Origin: Daphnia pulex
Taxonomy: Eukaryota; Arthropoda; Branchiopoda; Diplostraca; Daphniidae
Length of the DNA stretch: 64,000 nucleotides
Assembly: GCF_021134715.1 (NCBI RefSeq)
Contig: NC_060023.1
Span: 8,742,001 to 8,806,000 of the forward strand
Reading direction: 5' to 3'
Position numbers and translations under genes: made by a program. The notes under the pieces are model-generated. The model was not told the DNA's origin. It did no database searches and saw only the letters and a program-made list of their open reading frames with translations. Below, piece after piece: positions 1-11,800 of the stretch; positions within the stretch are counted from its first letter, which is position 1, and every line of letters starts with the position of its first letter.

Positions 1-310
1 TTTAATTTTAAAAATATTTTATCTTAAAGAAAAATAATTGAATTATTGTTGAAATTGCAACACAGCTTCGATTGAATCGAAATTGTCATGGCTTCATGGT
101 CAGTTGTCAGATGTCAGTGATTGATTGTTGACAACGGAAAAGGTGATGATTTTTCATTTTCGTGGTTTTTTATTCACGACTTTGTTAATGGACTATTTGG
201 ACATACTGGAACCATATTGAGTAAGATTTACATTATTTTCTAGCATGTAGCGTCTGTATCAGCTAAACTCTAAAGTAGACTTATACACTAAAACATATCG
301 GTGAAAATAC

Positions 311-569
311 CTGGTAAAGCGGTTGTTGTTTGTGGTTGAGCAGCACCACCCGGAAGTGTCAATCCACGCAAGTTTCCATGTTTGGTCCTGACCACTCGAC
401 CGGGGCCGGCTGACGTCCAAGGAATGGAGGCGGCACTGACCGATCCCAACATACCAACCGAGAAGCACTGGAGTGTGATCGAGGCACAGATGAAAAGTAG
501 TAATAACTTTGTTCCAGCAAAGGTGCCATTGTCGTTGATTCGAACTGGCTTCATCGTTACATCGTGCAT
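311..569 (-). CDS. Neuroligin-like protein, first coding exon (partial; gene continues off the left edge)
   Basis: The exon begins with ATG at 569-567 and ends in phase 1 at a GT donor (310-309). It encodes about 86 residues: a short N-terminal part, a hydrophobic signal segment (LLLLFICASITLQCF), then the start of a carboxylesterase-like domain (RVVRTKHGNLRGL). It has the same length (259 nt) and the same phase as the first exon of the neuroligin gene at 25031-25289, with only about six amino-acid differences. Since it lies downstream of that gene on the same strand, it cannot be its alternative first exon; the remaining exons should lie left of base 1. Strong coding conservation argues for a working gene, but a stranded partial duplicate is not excluded. 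Confidence 0.75.
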
Positions 570-3500
570 CACTGTCGATAACAAACACGCCACATCAATG
601 GTAAGCACAAAGATGGTCGACCTCCGTGTAATGAAACTTTGGAACTGACAAGTGTCCGACTCCTTGTCCTTTCACGGAATTTGTTGTAACAGAAAGAGCA
701 AATAGTCCTTGTTAGCCCGGCGCTGAAGCTGTCCCCAATCTCGTTTGTTGATTCTGGAAATTCTAATAAGACTTAAGTGAAAGATAACATGAGAGATGAG
801 ACTCGCTATAGAAACACTTTGACAATTGCTAGTTTAAATGTGATACTATTTTGCTACGTAACATGTTAATAATTCACGCATTTTCCCTTTCTCGACAGTG
901 TCAATACCCAGCTATCATTAATTCCGGTCTTTTGTTTTTGTGTTTTAGTTTCTGAAACTCATCAGGAGGTTGTGGTGGGAGTGTCAAATCACCAGACCAC
1001 AAGAAGTATTTTAAATTGCAAGAATGAACAAAGAACTTAATGTGGGTGAATTTGGTGAACTTGGTGAACTTCCAGATTACAATGAATGAATGGTGATGGC
1101 AACGAAAAGTTCAGCAACGGGCAAAGGATAAAACAGCAACGTAAGTTATTTTTTTTTCTTTTTGGCTTTATTTCTCTCCTGTAAAAATGCATCAGAAGCT
1201 TTTAGATAAGAAACTACGGGCCGCTGGTCAAGTCGATGGGTAGAGATAAGATGCTTTCCCTATTTATTATACAGTATCCATTAAGATGATTACGGGCTAT
1301 TAATTTTGGGCTGCCGAGAAAAAGTCTATAGAAGAAATGAGCTCTTTTGTTCTTTTACATCGCGACTGGTCGCGTCTGGTGGAGAGAAGCTGCAGTGTTT
1401 TTACAATCAAGTTATAGATGTGGGGGCCATTCGTCGGAGTTGTTTTTCCGCCTCTCCGCTGCCTTGAGAAGCGAAATGAACTTGCGCTGATGGAGACTGC
1501 AGATCTTTATGCCGAGGATGGTCCCACTTTTATCCTTCCAGCACTTGCTTCCTCTTATTTATTTTATTTATACAATTGGGGGGAGACTTGTGGAAGACGG
1601 AAATGAAAGTGCGCCGTTGTTTCTCGACTTTTTTTTTAAAGGAACGCGCCGTCTCTTCTGTCTGTGCACATCTGACCGCTCCACTGCTTTGTTGTGCCTT
1701 GTCTTCATTCAACTGAGAAATTTCAACTCTAACGAATTTTCAAATATGTTTCCACTCATTCAGGGGGAATAGAAACAAGTCAACTTTTCCAATCTATTTT
1801 TCTGCTTTCAATCACGGATGATATGAATCGTCTCGTCTTCTTTGGGAACTTTGCATCCTGCCGATGGTTATTTAAAAGAAACTCCATCCATTTCGAATCA
1901 TTTTTTTTCTTGGCTCATCCTCAGTAATGAAACTGTTTGGATGATCTTTCTTCTCCTTCCAGGTCAGAGGATGTAGATGGAGAATTTTTGAAGACTAGCC
2001 ATGTTGAATGTAGTAGAGTCCCTGAGTTTCTCCCATTTTTCGTTTTTCCATATGCGCCTCCATTTGAGGTAGAATTGCCACTCATTTCCTACCTGTCTAC
2101 TTATGAAGGCTATTTATGGCTACTGCAACCATTTAATGGAAATAAACCAGCAAGGGGAAACGAAGGAAACAACCGGCTTGAGATGAAAGAGTCAGGCCTT
2201 ACCCAATTTATAGTTAGGTCCCCCTTTAGCTGTCGGATCCAAGCGCAAATGGCATGCCGCTTACTACTACCATTTGGGCCGAAAAGGCAGAATTCTTATT
2301 CCGTGTGGATTACTGCGATGGGTACGAGAGTATTACGCTCACAGAACATAGGCATGTTTTCACTCGACTCTGTTGGTGAGACCAATATTGGAACCATTTG
2401 ATCCCAAGTTTGAAATTGGGACAGGTTTGCCACTTGGAAGCCACTGGGTGTCAGAGGTGTCACTTTACATGGCGCACAGCGGAACGACTCATCCAACTTT
2501 TCTCGAAAAGTAAATTAATAATCGAATTAAGTTCACGGTACAGTTGTAAGCGTCAGCCTCGGGCAGAAGACGCCGTGCAACTGGAATGATGAAACTCGCA
2601 CGGAATTGATACTGGGGTCGGGGGTCCCGAGAGTCGACTGAATCGGGGCGCACACGGCCCATGCGCCGTTCGATCGGCAAAAATGACAATTTCCGCGGGA
2701 GTGTTCTGCTGTGTTAATTTTTCTCTTAATCACCGACATTTGCCTCGTTAACGCCTTCTAGAAGCTGAAACGGGCAAAGTAGTCGAAAAAAAGGACAAAT
2801 ACCATAAAAGAATTTTGCATTGAGATCCGTGTGACCATTGCAAAATTTGTTTCAGTGGATCTTGACATTTGGTTGTTTAGAGAAAAAATATTTGTTGTTT
2901 TAATTCGATTAGTGGAGGGTAAAAAACTACCACCAAAGATTGCCTTTGTAGTCCTAAGGAAAAAAACAATAGTGTCAGAGTATTTCCCACTTTAGTGTTG
3001 GATCGTTCAATATTTGCTGCCATCTGACGAATCGCAATAATAGAATTAATTAGGTTGAAGAGCCTGCGTAGCTCATCATTTTATCCAATATAGTTGGAGG
3101 TCGATAGCAAGGAAAAGACATCGGCAATAAAGAATGGCCAGTGTGCAGTATAGTAATATCTGACGAAATGGTCCAGTGCTCTTCACTGAAACGTATCAAC
3201 GGCGTATGGGGGTCGGGTCGGTGCAAATGGTCAAATTATACACCGTCAACTGATGGCGGAGACGCAGCGGAGACTGTGATATGATGCTGCGCTTACACCC
3301 CAATTCCATAAATATATGGAAGCCCACACAAGAGACAAGAATAAGATTGTACCGCCGTGCGTGTCTACTATCTATAGAGCAATATTGTTGCAACTACCCG
3401 TGGTTTCATCGTCTCAGATGGCAAGGAAAAACGGACGCCCTTTTTCATTTTTCACAATACAAGTAGTACCGAAGGTTATACACGTACAGTGCATTCTCCG

Positions 3501-6500
3501 TACTTGCGGTTCACTCTGTTCTTTTGTCTGAATTGCTTTTACACATGTTTGCGTAGGGGAAACTGTACATATCATTATCATGCAATATCTCTACTTTATC
3601 TGCATGTTCAACCAGCGTCTCCTCTGTTTTGAAGTAGTATGTTGGCGAGTGCCCGTCTCTCTTGTCAAAACACGCATGGATTTGTTTTGTAATATCAAAC
3701 AGCTGCGGTTGATGTGTTTTTGCCACTGTGATCTGCGGCGGGGCTGTTCTGTTCATAAAAACGCTGGCCTCTAGCTCATCCCGTATCCATGCACTCCACT
3801 CCAAAGTAGTCAGACAACACTGAGATATTTCCTCTTTATCCTCGCTCCCATTCTTTATCCATCCCTCCACCATTGCAAATATCGCCGAACAAGAAGAGGT
3901 TTGATGAGTTTCTCGATGCATTGTCTGACGATGGGTGGCCTTATTGAGGCAAAAGCAATAAATTATCGGAGTAGAAGGGAAACAAACTGTGAGTGTTGGA
4001 ACGCCCCACAGGCGCAGTCAGATAAGAGATTCGGAGAACTGCTAGAGAATGCACTTTCCGAGCCCATTCAGCTTCGCAACGGACATTAGCTCGTAGTGGT
4101 TGGAGAGGACAACGAATCGCAGAAATCATTTCACGTTTAGCCAACAAACTCAAGTCGCCCAAAATCGTAGAGCGTTTGTTCTTAAGGTCATTTCGTGTTT
4201 AGTGATTTTGATTTTGCGTTTAACTCGAGCACCGGCTCCGATATTACCGAATCGAGGATCCTCCTTCAAAGAGAAGTTGTTTGAAAGCAAACTTGAAACA
4301 ATATTTTATTTTATTTTTTTAAATATTCCACGTGCCGTCTAGCGTTTAATGCGTTTATCCCGTTATTTCAAAATATTCCCGTAGGATAAAAGTGAAATTC
4401 CAAACGTTGAAAAGAAAAAAAAAAATACAGTAAAGGATTTTATCGAGTCAATGGCACACAAAATGTGGGTTGGAAGGTTCCTAACTCGGCAACGCCCTGA
4501 ATTCCTTGTTTCAACAAAACCTTTTAGAGAACTTTCTTTTTGTATTTTGTTTTAAGTAAAATGGACGTTAGAGGGCGTGATACCAGGTCACCGAGTGCGT
4601 TCTCCATCTTTCCAAATTCAAAACAAATTCGACGCTTTGTAAACACACAAAAAAAAGATCAACGGACGCCAACATGTTAAAAATGTACACGTGTTATTCT
4701 TATATTTGTTACGTTGAGAGTTAAAATGACGATTGCTTTTTTCTGCAAGCGCTGCCGTATATACATTCACGAGGAGAAAGTATAGGGAAAGTGAAATTAA
4801 ATGGAATACGGTACATCTTTTTGGGCCTTATTCCTATTTATCATATTTATGATAAAAAGTTGCTTCTTTAAAAAAGAGGAAACTTTTTCGTCTTTTGTCA
4901 AATTCAAGTAAGCGAAAAGAGTTGAAATGTTCTGGAAAGGATGAAAGGAACGCGCTTCTATTTTTAGATTTCTCGATTCCATTTCCCACCCACTCTCATT
5001 TTTAGATAACAAGAGCTTTTTCTCCTATTTGCTCTACCTTTTTTTCCTCCCCTCCCCAGCGGACTGCTCCATGCCTATATGCGTGTTGGTATAGTGTTAT
5101 TCATGTGAACACACAACAGCAGCATATAGAGTACAATCTGTCTATCCATCTTATCCATGAATCTATTGATCGGATTTGACATCAGCTCGCCGTTGGGTCT
5201 TGTTTGGTGGGTGCTGCTGCTGCTGGGGGGTTGGGGTTCGGTTGGTGCTGGATGGAGGAACTCGTCCTCGTCCCTCGACACTTTAATCAAATGTGTCGAC
5301 GTGGCGTGAGTGAGCCCACCGCGGAGCTGACACAAAAGATGTGTCGTCTGGAAGAAAGGAAGAAAGAACAACATTTCACGTCATCGTATCAAAACGGTGG
5401 GGTAGATATACACGTATATACCCATCCAGCCAACCCTTTACCCTTTACACAGAAACAACAGACAGCGACTCATTGTTTCGCTATGTCTGCCGGGCCGCAC
5501 GGAATCTAATTTCTTTTCTTTTTTTCGCAGCGACATCACGGTTATTGTTCTATAATAACCTCTTTTTCATGATGTAAAAGATGATAGATATATCTTTTTT
5601 TTCTTTGTGAATTTCTCAAGTTATTGCCCTCCTTCTCTTCTCTTCGTTGTTTGCTCCCCGGATAGTCGTTTATTTCACATTTGTGAAAGGAGAAAGAATG
5701 AAGAAGCTGCCGACTATACACTATTGATTAATGATGAATAGAGAGGGAGCGCAGCCTTTTTATACATACAAAGCGGTGCCTGTGCTGCGGTGATGAGCTG
5801 ATGGGTCTCTTTGAAGTCGGCGACGACGACGTTCTCCTCAATCGGTATCTCTGGCCGGAAAAGCGCACGCACATTCCCGTCGCCCGACGAGTGTGTGTGT
5901 GTGTATCGTCCTTTTATTTTTTTCTTTTGATATCGCCTCACTAGCCTTTTTTTCTTGTTTAATTATTTTATTTGTTTGATGTCATCAGCCCTCTTGCAAC
6001 TTGATCATCCCATCGGCGACTGCCGCCGGCTCCGCCTCTCGTCCGGCCCGCCGAGCCCTCCCGCACCATCATCCATCACGTTAAATTCGCCGCTTCTTTA
6101 TTCTGCGGTGATGGGCCTCAAAAATGCGCCTTGTGTTGGTTTCTATATGCGTGTGATGAGCGGCAGGCGCTCGCGGTGCAAAGGCCTTTAGCGTAGTATA
6201 TAGTCGGTAGGTTATCGCCATCTCCATTTCTTTCTTTCTCTTCGTGATACATTCACGCTCCGTCGCTCGTTCATTCCCTCCCGGTTGTCTCTCGCTTCTC
6301 GTTATCTTTCCTTTCTCTCGCTCGGCCTTATTGTTGGGAAAAAGGGAAAGTCGACGAGTCGTCTGGATATTATTTCAGACGACGGTGTGTGTATTTATTA
6401 GAAGTGAAATGATTCGCCGCTTTCCGGAGGCCGTCGGTTCGATACTATGGCCACACTCTGCTGCTGCGACAGAAGCCAGCCAGCAGACGAGTCTGCTGTA

Positions 6501-8854
6501 GATAGTGTTGGACGATTCCATCACTTTTTCTTTTAGATCTTGAGTTTTTTTAACGAGTCAGCCGATCTTTTCGCACGCTGTATGACCGCGGTCTTTGTCA
6601 TCATTTTCTGTTGGTTGGGAGACCTTTTCTTGCCTCGCTTGGCCCTGTATAGATTTCAACTATTATATATATTATTGACACTAGCGATGCGAACAAAAAA
6701 GTTCCGGGATCTTGCGAAAAAGGAAGTCGAATAAAAAAACATATTCCGCAGGCCGCAGTGAAATATTAAAAAATGAAAGAAATAAAGAATTCACGAATTC
6801 ACCGGATATCTTTTATGTATAGAAACGACTAGCGCTGGCGGTTGATATTTTCATTTCGATTTAAAATTTCATTCGGTTCCACCATCACATAAAAAATACA
6901 GTGGAATGACATCAAATTTTACTGCGACCACTCAGCGTGTACTGCTGCAGCGTGCAGCCCCTCTGTATTATACACTGGACATTACGTCTATGGGCCATGA
7001 CTGGGGATATGTAGGCCGACCATATTCCGAGATGTATTGAAGACTATTAGCGGAATAGATATAGACGGGAAAGAATAAAAAGGGAACAAAGAAAAGCTGC
7101 GAGAGATATAGCGAAGAAAAGGAACTGAGAGATCAATGACGACTGCCGGGTGTGGGCGACTAACGGAGCTATAGTGGGGAGGGGGGGCTTTGGTCCACAC
7201 GATGAGGATGTCGCCTGTCAAAAGGGATAGCTGCACCGGACGGAAGAAGAGTGCAGCCAGTGTATGTGTATAGAAAAAGAGTGCGCTGCTCTATTGGTCT
7301 TCTCTCTTTTCTTTTCTGTGTACACAGAACTGGCATTAGCCACGAATGGCTAACTTTGTACTTTTCTATCTTGTTCTCTTTCTCCCTCTCACTCTATACT
7401 ATCCCGCTATTTTATTTTTGTTGCTTGGTTTTTTTTTCTCTTTCTTTCTTCTGTGTAATCATAGCGAAAAACTGTACTGTGCAGTAACTTTTACAACTTG
7501 CAAGATTTGGTCGACAGGCCATGAGAGAATGATGAGCTTCAAGCATTTTTCAGCTCTTCAATTTTAAATGGTACGTGGATCAAACTTTGTATCGATATCA
7601 AATATTAAGGCCACTAGAAATCAAACGCTGAACTTTTGAATAATAAATAATATCATGTCGCAATCCCGTTTGTCGATTCGTAAAACCGCAATTGTCGATG
7701 ATTTATCGACCACGCCAGTTTCAGATGGGCACAGCGTTTACTGCTGTTTTGCTTTTACCTCATTTTCGGTTGGTTGGTCGCTGGTTATTTCAGTTGATCG
7801 TCTCTCTCTCCTTATTCATATCCCAACTTTTGTATTGAAATGTATTTGGCTCGATTTCAGCGCCTGTGTCGGTTGCGATAAAACTACTACAGTGCGGACG
7901 GCGGCATTTCCAATCCATTACGAGTTGATTGAATGCTCGCGAACGATATGGACAGGCCGACGGGCCACTCGAGAGTTTTCGTTCCAACTGCTAAAGCCCG
8001 AAGCTCCGCACTGAATGCGAACTGCGCACCCAGCCAGCGCGCCTACCTTCGGCTAGCTGTTGGTAGGATGAGAACGGCAGCCCTTTGGCCTTTGTCCATT
8101 GCAATTCTGGTGATGTCTATTTCTTTCTGGAAACAACAATAGGAGAGGATCGAGAAGAGAGAAACTTTCCTTATTCAAAGCCGTGTCGTGCTCTTCGGAG
8201 GAGTGCTACTTGACCTGCCATTCTTGGAAAAGTCTTTCATGCAGTTAATATTACGATTAAAATTTAGGAAATTTCGAAAAAAAAAGAAAAGAAAAGAACT
8301 AACAGTATCGCGTCAACGGCCCTTTTTACCTACTAAAGGGCCGAGACTAATTATTGCTTAGTCGAGGTTCCTGCGAGACTTCTTCATTAAATATTTTGAG
8401 GATTTTATCCAGACTGCACGTGCCGCAAGTTCAAGTGGAGCGCTGTTCTAAACGTTCAATATTAAAATGAAATTCGGGGAAATAATAGCTGATGTGAGAT
8501 GGCGAACTGTAATTGAGGACGAAGTTATTTGTACACAGACAATTCCAAAGTCAACGAAATTGAATTTCTACAAATTCGGGAACTGTATCACAATTTTTAG
8601 TGGAACACGGTAGGAGTGAAACAGTTTACAACGTATGTCGATCATTTAGCAGGCTCAAACAATCAAAGTCTTACTGATACCTCCACAGAATTGATTAATT
8701 ACACGTTAATCTCTTGAATTGATTTGGCACTCGCTTGCTGATAAGTCGCTGAAGAATCTGGCGGGTCTCGCCCACCTGCTCTTCTGTTGCCGGGTAAAGT
8801 TGCGCTTTTATTGCTCTCGTCCAACAAGAACTGAATAATTGGACCATAATTTCA
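570..8854. other. Intergenic region between two tandem neuroligin genes
   Basis: No convincing exon was found here. 570-6190 is the duplicated 5' flank described above. 6190-8854 has only short open frames without splice or family signals, with poly-pyrimidine runs around 7370-7450 and AT-rich stretches. It should hold the promoter of the gene starting at 569 and the 3' end of the gene whose coding sequence stops at 8855. I could not place a polyadenylation site with confidence. Confidence 0.5.
3511..3921 (-). CDS. Unrecognised open reading frame, 136 codons
   Basis: This open frame lies inside the near-identical block of the duplication. Its product is mixed and hydrophilic (for example EGWIKNGSEDKEEIS and HADKVEILHDNDMYSF), unlike the low-complexity noise typical of random frames, but I recognise no family. 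The corresponding segment in copy B (28837-29258) has lost five bases of a TGTTC slip inside the frame and so changes frame after about 58 residues. No clear splice sites or promoter were seen. It could be a relic exon, a lineage-specific gene, or chance. Confidence that it is translated is low. Confidence 0.2.
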   Translation of the reverse strand: MHRETHQTSSCSAIFAMVEGWIKNGSEDKEEISQCCLTTLEWSAWIRDELEASVFMNRTAPPQITVAKTHQPQLFDITKQIHACFDKRDGHSPTYYFKTEETLVEHADKVEILHDNDMYSFPYANMCKSNSDKRTE

Positions 8855-11800
8855 TCAACGCATTATTCTCCGAACTGCAATAAACGGTTTTACCTGATGA
8901 TGAGGTGATGGAACTCTGAGCAGAAAAGGTTGAGGAGACGGCAACCTGGTGCTGGTCGTCAAGTCAGACGAAACGACCCCACTGGCGAAAAGCGGTTGTT
9001 GCGGAGGAGGAGGAGGATGTTGTTGACCGAGTGCTTGTGACGTGATATCCGGATGATTACGCGGATGCTGGTGGCAATGGCTGATGACCAACTGGCGCAA
9101 ATCGGTCATCGATTCAATCGATTGCCTCGCAACTCGACCCTCCAACTGGCCGTCCGATATCCTCTGCAATTTGCCACAGAAAGAGTCAAATTATGAGAGA
9201 AAACATTATTATATGGATGTTGATTGTTATACTTGGATGGTATTTTCTGTGTCTACGTCGTTGTCGTCGCCGTTTCGTTTGCAATTGCCGCACCGACTGC
9301 GACGATAGATGGTGACGAAGAGAATTAAGTTAACAATCAGCAAAATATTTCCCAGCACCAAGATGATGCTCAGCGTCGCCTGGTTGGTCCAAAAGAAACC
9401 CAACACCAGCCGACTTTCTCCTCCAGCAACGCTGCTGACAGATGTGCTGTTGTTATTATTCCCCGGCGACGGGACAGTGGAAGAAGAAGAGCCCGTCTCC
9501 GACGCCATTACACTTGGATTCACTATTGTCCAATCCCCCGTTCCTTTTTGACAATGGGAATAGAAATACATTTATTAGTCAAGTTATTTTTGCTATCAAC
9601 GAAAACGGTTAGAAAAATAGCGACCAATAGCAACAAATAATAGAGACGACCCACCAAATGAAAATGTAACCTCAATAATTATTATTGGTTGCGTTCCTTG
9701 AAAGATTTTATCACAAATTTCTTATTTTTCAAAATATTATTCTCTCAATTCCAGAATTGGACGTCAGAATATTCGTTCATCAACAAACAAGAGAAGGGAA
9801 ATATTTTGGATTTCAACATTCGTTTCTGTTTTCATTACTGCAGCGTTTTCGCGTCTACATTTTCTCCAACAGTCGCGACTCGATTGAAAATAAATGACAA
9901 CGCCAACGTTCTTCGCATTCAAGGAACGTTCATATAAATAAAGAGTTTCGACATCTTTTCCCCACATTTTCTATTTTTCTTCAGTGTGGTTTTTGTCCAT
10001 TGTCGTGTTTCGCCTTTTCCGGCGTGGAATGGATCTGTGAATCGACGCCGATCTCCGCCTACACGTCCACTACTCCATTCCCTTCCCAGTCGCTTTCCAT
10101 TTTTCGTGTGGAGAAAACAAAATACTCTGCTGTCTTTATGTTGTTCTTGTTCACATCACAGTTTTATAAAAAATTATTCCCTTGTAATGAAAATAATTTT
10201 TGATAAAATTCCCCGAAATATTGATTTGGAGGGGAGCAGAGTCGACTGCGGTATAATGGCGCACCGGGACTTTATAACGATATTTTGGCCAAAGATATTC
10301 CGGTTATAACTTTGGGGATAGCGCTGTAGTTTCCAGCCGTCTTGAAAGACAAGTAAAACTTGGCAAGAACTGATATACCACAATCGAATTTGATAGGACT
10401 TTTTCCTCAACCCTCTTTTGAATAACATGTCGCTTATAATTACGTATATGACAATAATTGTGAAATGCATCTCATCAATAACACCGAAAAACGTCAAGAA
10501 TATCTATGATTGTTATTTACCTGGTGATGTGCCGTTAAGCGTCTGATTGTGACCACTTCGCTTGTGACCGTTGACGGAACTGCTACACTCGACCACTGTT
10601 GCGCTGGTGGCAACTGGATCCGCGTCCGACGTCAGCGGGGAATCCCGGGACCGTCCAATCGTCCTAGTAATGTTGTTGCCGGACAACCGAACGACTCCTT
10701 GAATTCGAAGAGTATTGTCGTTTCATCCACACACAAAAAAAAAAAAAGGAAAAAGAGAAAATATTATAGAGAACATATTTTAGTGACACTGTGTGATTGC
10801 GAATTACGGTGTGAAAATTCGTTCTGTACAATTTGATAAAGATCAAATGAAAAATATTCTCCAGCATTGCCTGTGTTGTTATATCTTATTTAATCTAATT
10901 ATGGGATATAGTACCTTCGTAGAATTGGTCGGCTGGAGTGTTATGCTGATCGAATGTGTGATGAATGGACGGATGAGTTCCGGTTCCATCGCCACTTGTC
11001 TGATGCAATGACGGAATCAGTTGCAGCCACACGGCAATCTGGTGACCCCGGTAGTGAGTCTTCAAATGGGCGTGCTGTTGTTTTCCTTTAAATAGAAATT
11101 CATGAAATGTAAATATACACGAAATAATAATTATTTTTTTTTTTCGCAGAACATTTACTCGCCCAAGTTTTAATTACGTACTCTCTAGAGTGGAATCGAA
11201 GATTTTCTTTGCTCAATTAACATTTAATGTACATGTAGCGAATTGAATATATACCCAGACGAGGCAACTTTAGATTACGAAGAACGCCCATATTATTAAG
11301 TTGTGATGCTTCAAAAAACTTTCAAGTAATAGTGTATCTCCATGACTCCATAACAAATAATAACGATATCCTTCCATTCAGATGGAAGATCTATTGGGTG
11401 AGAGTTTATCCACCAAGGATGAATGATGTGCATGGGGAGAGAAGGACTTGAAAGACTCACCAAAGACCATGTAGTACTGCGAATGTAAATTGAATGGCTC
11501 CCATCGGAGTTTGGATCGCGGCATCAGCTCTCCTTTGCTTCCGATCTCCAAATTAGGATCCCTGTGCGTCATGGGCGGGCGAAAAAGCGGCAAAAACAAA
11601 AACAAAAATGTCCGTTCTGTTAGTTCGGAGCTGGCCTTCCTCTCTTGCAAGAATTATAGTCAGGAACTCAATCACAATATATATTAATTAAAAAGAAAGA
11701 AAGATGACGACTTGCCCAGTGCTAGCAAAAGACGCCAGAAATGGGAGGAGCTGAGTGCCTGACGTTGTCGGTTCTCTTGTGGTTTCCGTCACATTGATGA

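Larger units (their letters stand above)
300..6190. repeat. Segmental duplication, copy A (neuroligin first exon plus upstream DNA)
   Basis: This stretch is collinear with 25020-32350. Anchors seen by eye: 301-640 with 25021-25365, 1196-2408 with 25921-27128, 3505-3930 with 28837-29258, about 5140-5330 with 31600-31740, and 5715-6110 with 31990-32290. Similarity is uneven: 1196-2408 and 3505-3930 are nearly identical, while 640-1195 and 5700-6110 carry many substitutions and indels. Copy A is shorter than copy B (about 5.9 against 7.3 kb), so insertions or deletions separate the anchors. It is oriented as the 5' flank of a minus-strand gene whose first coding exon is at 311-569. Confidence 0.85.

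Noticed and set aside
1937-2401. 154-codon plus-strand frame in the duplicated block
   Set aside because: The duplicate at 26660-27128 breaks it with small indels, there is no family similarity, and the near-identity of the two copies is explained without coding.
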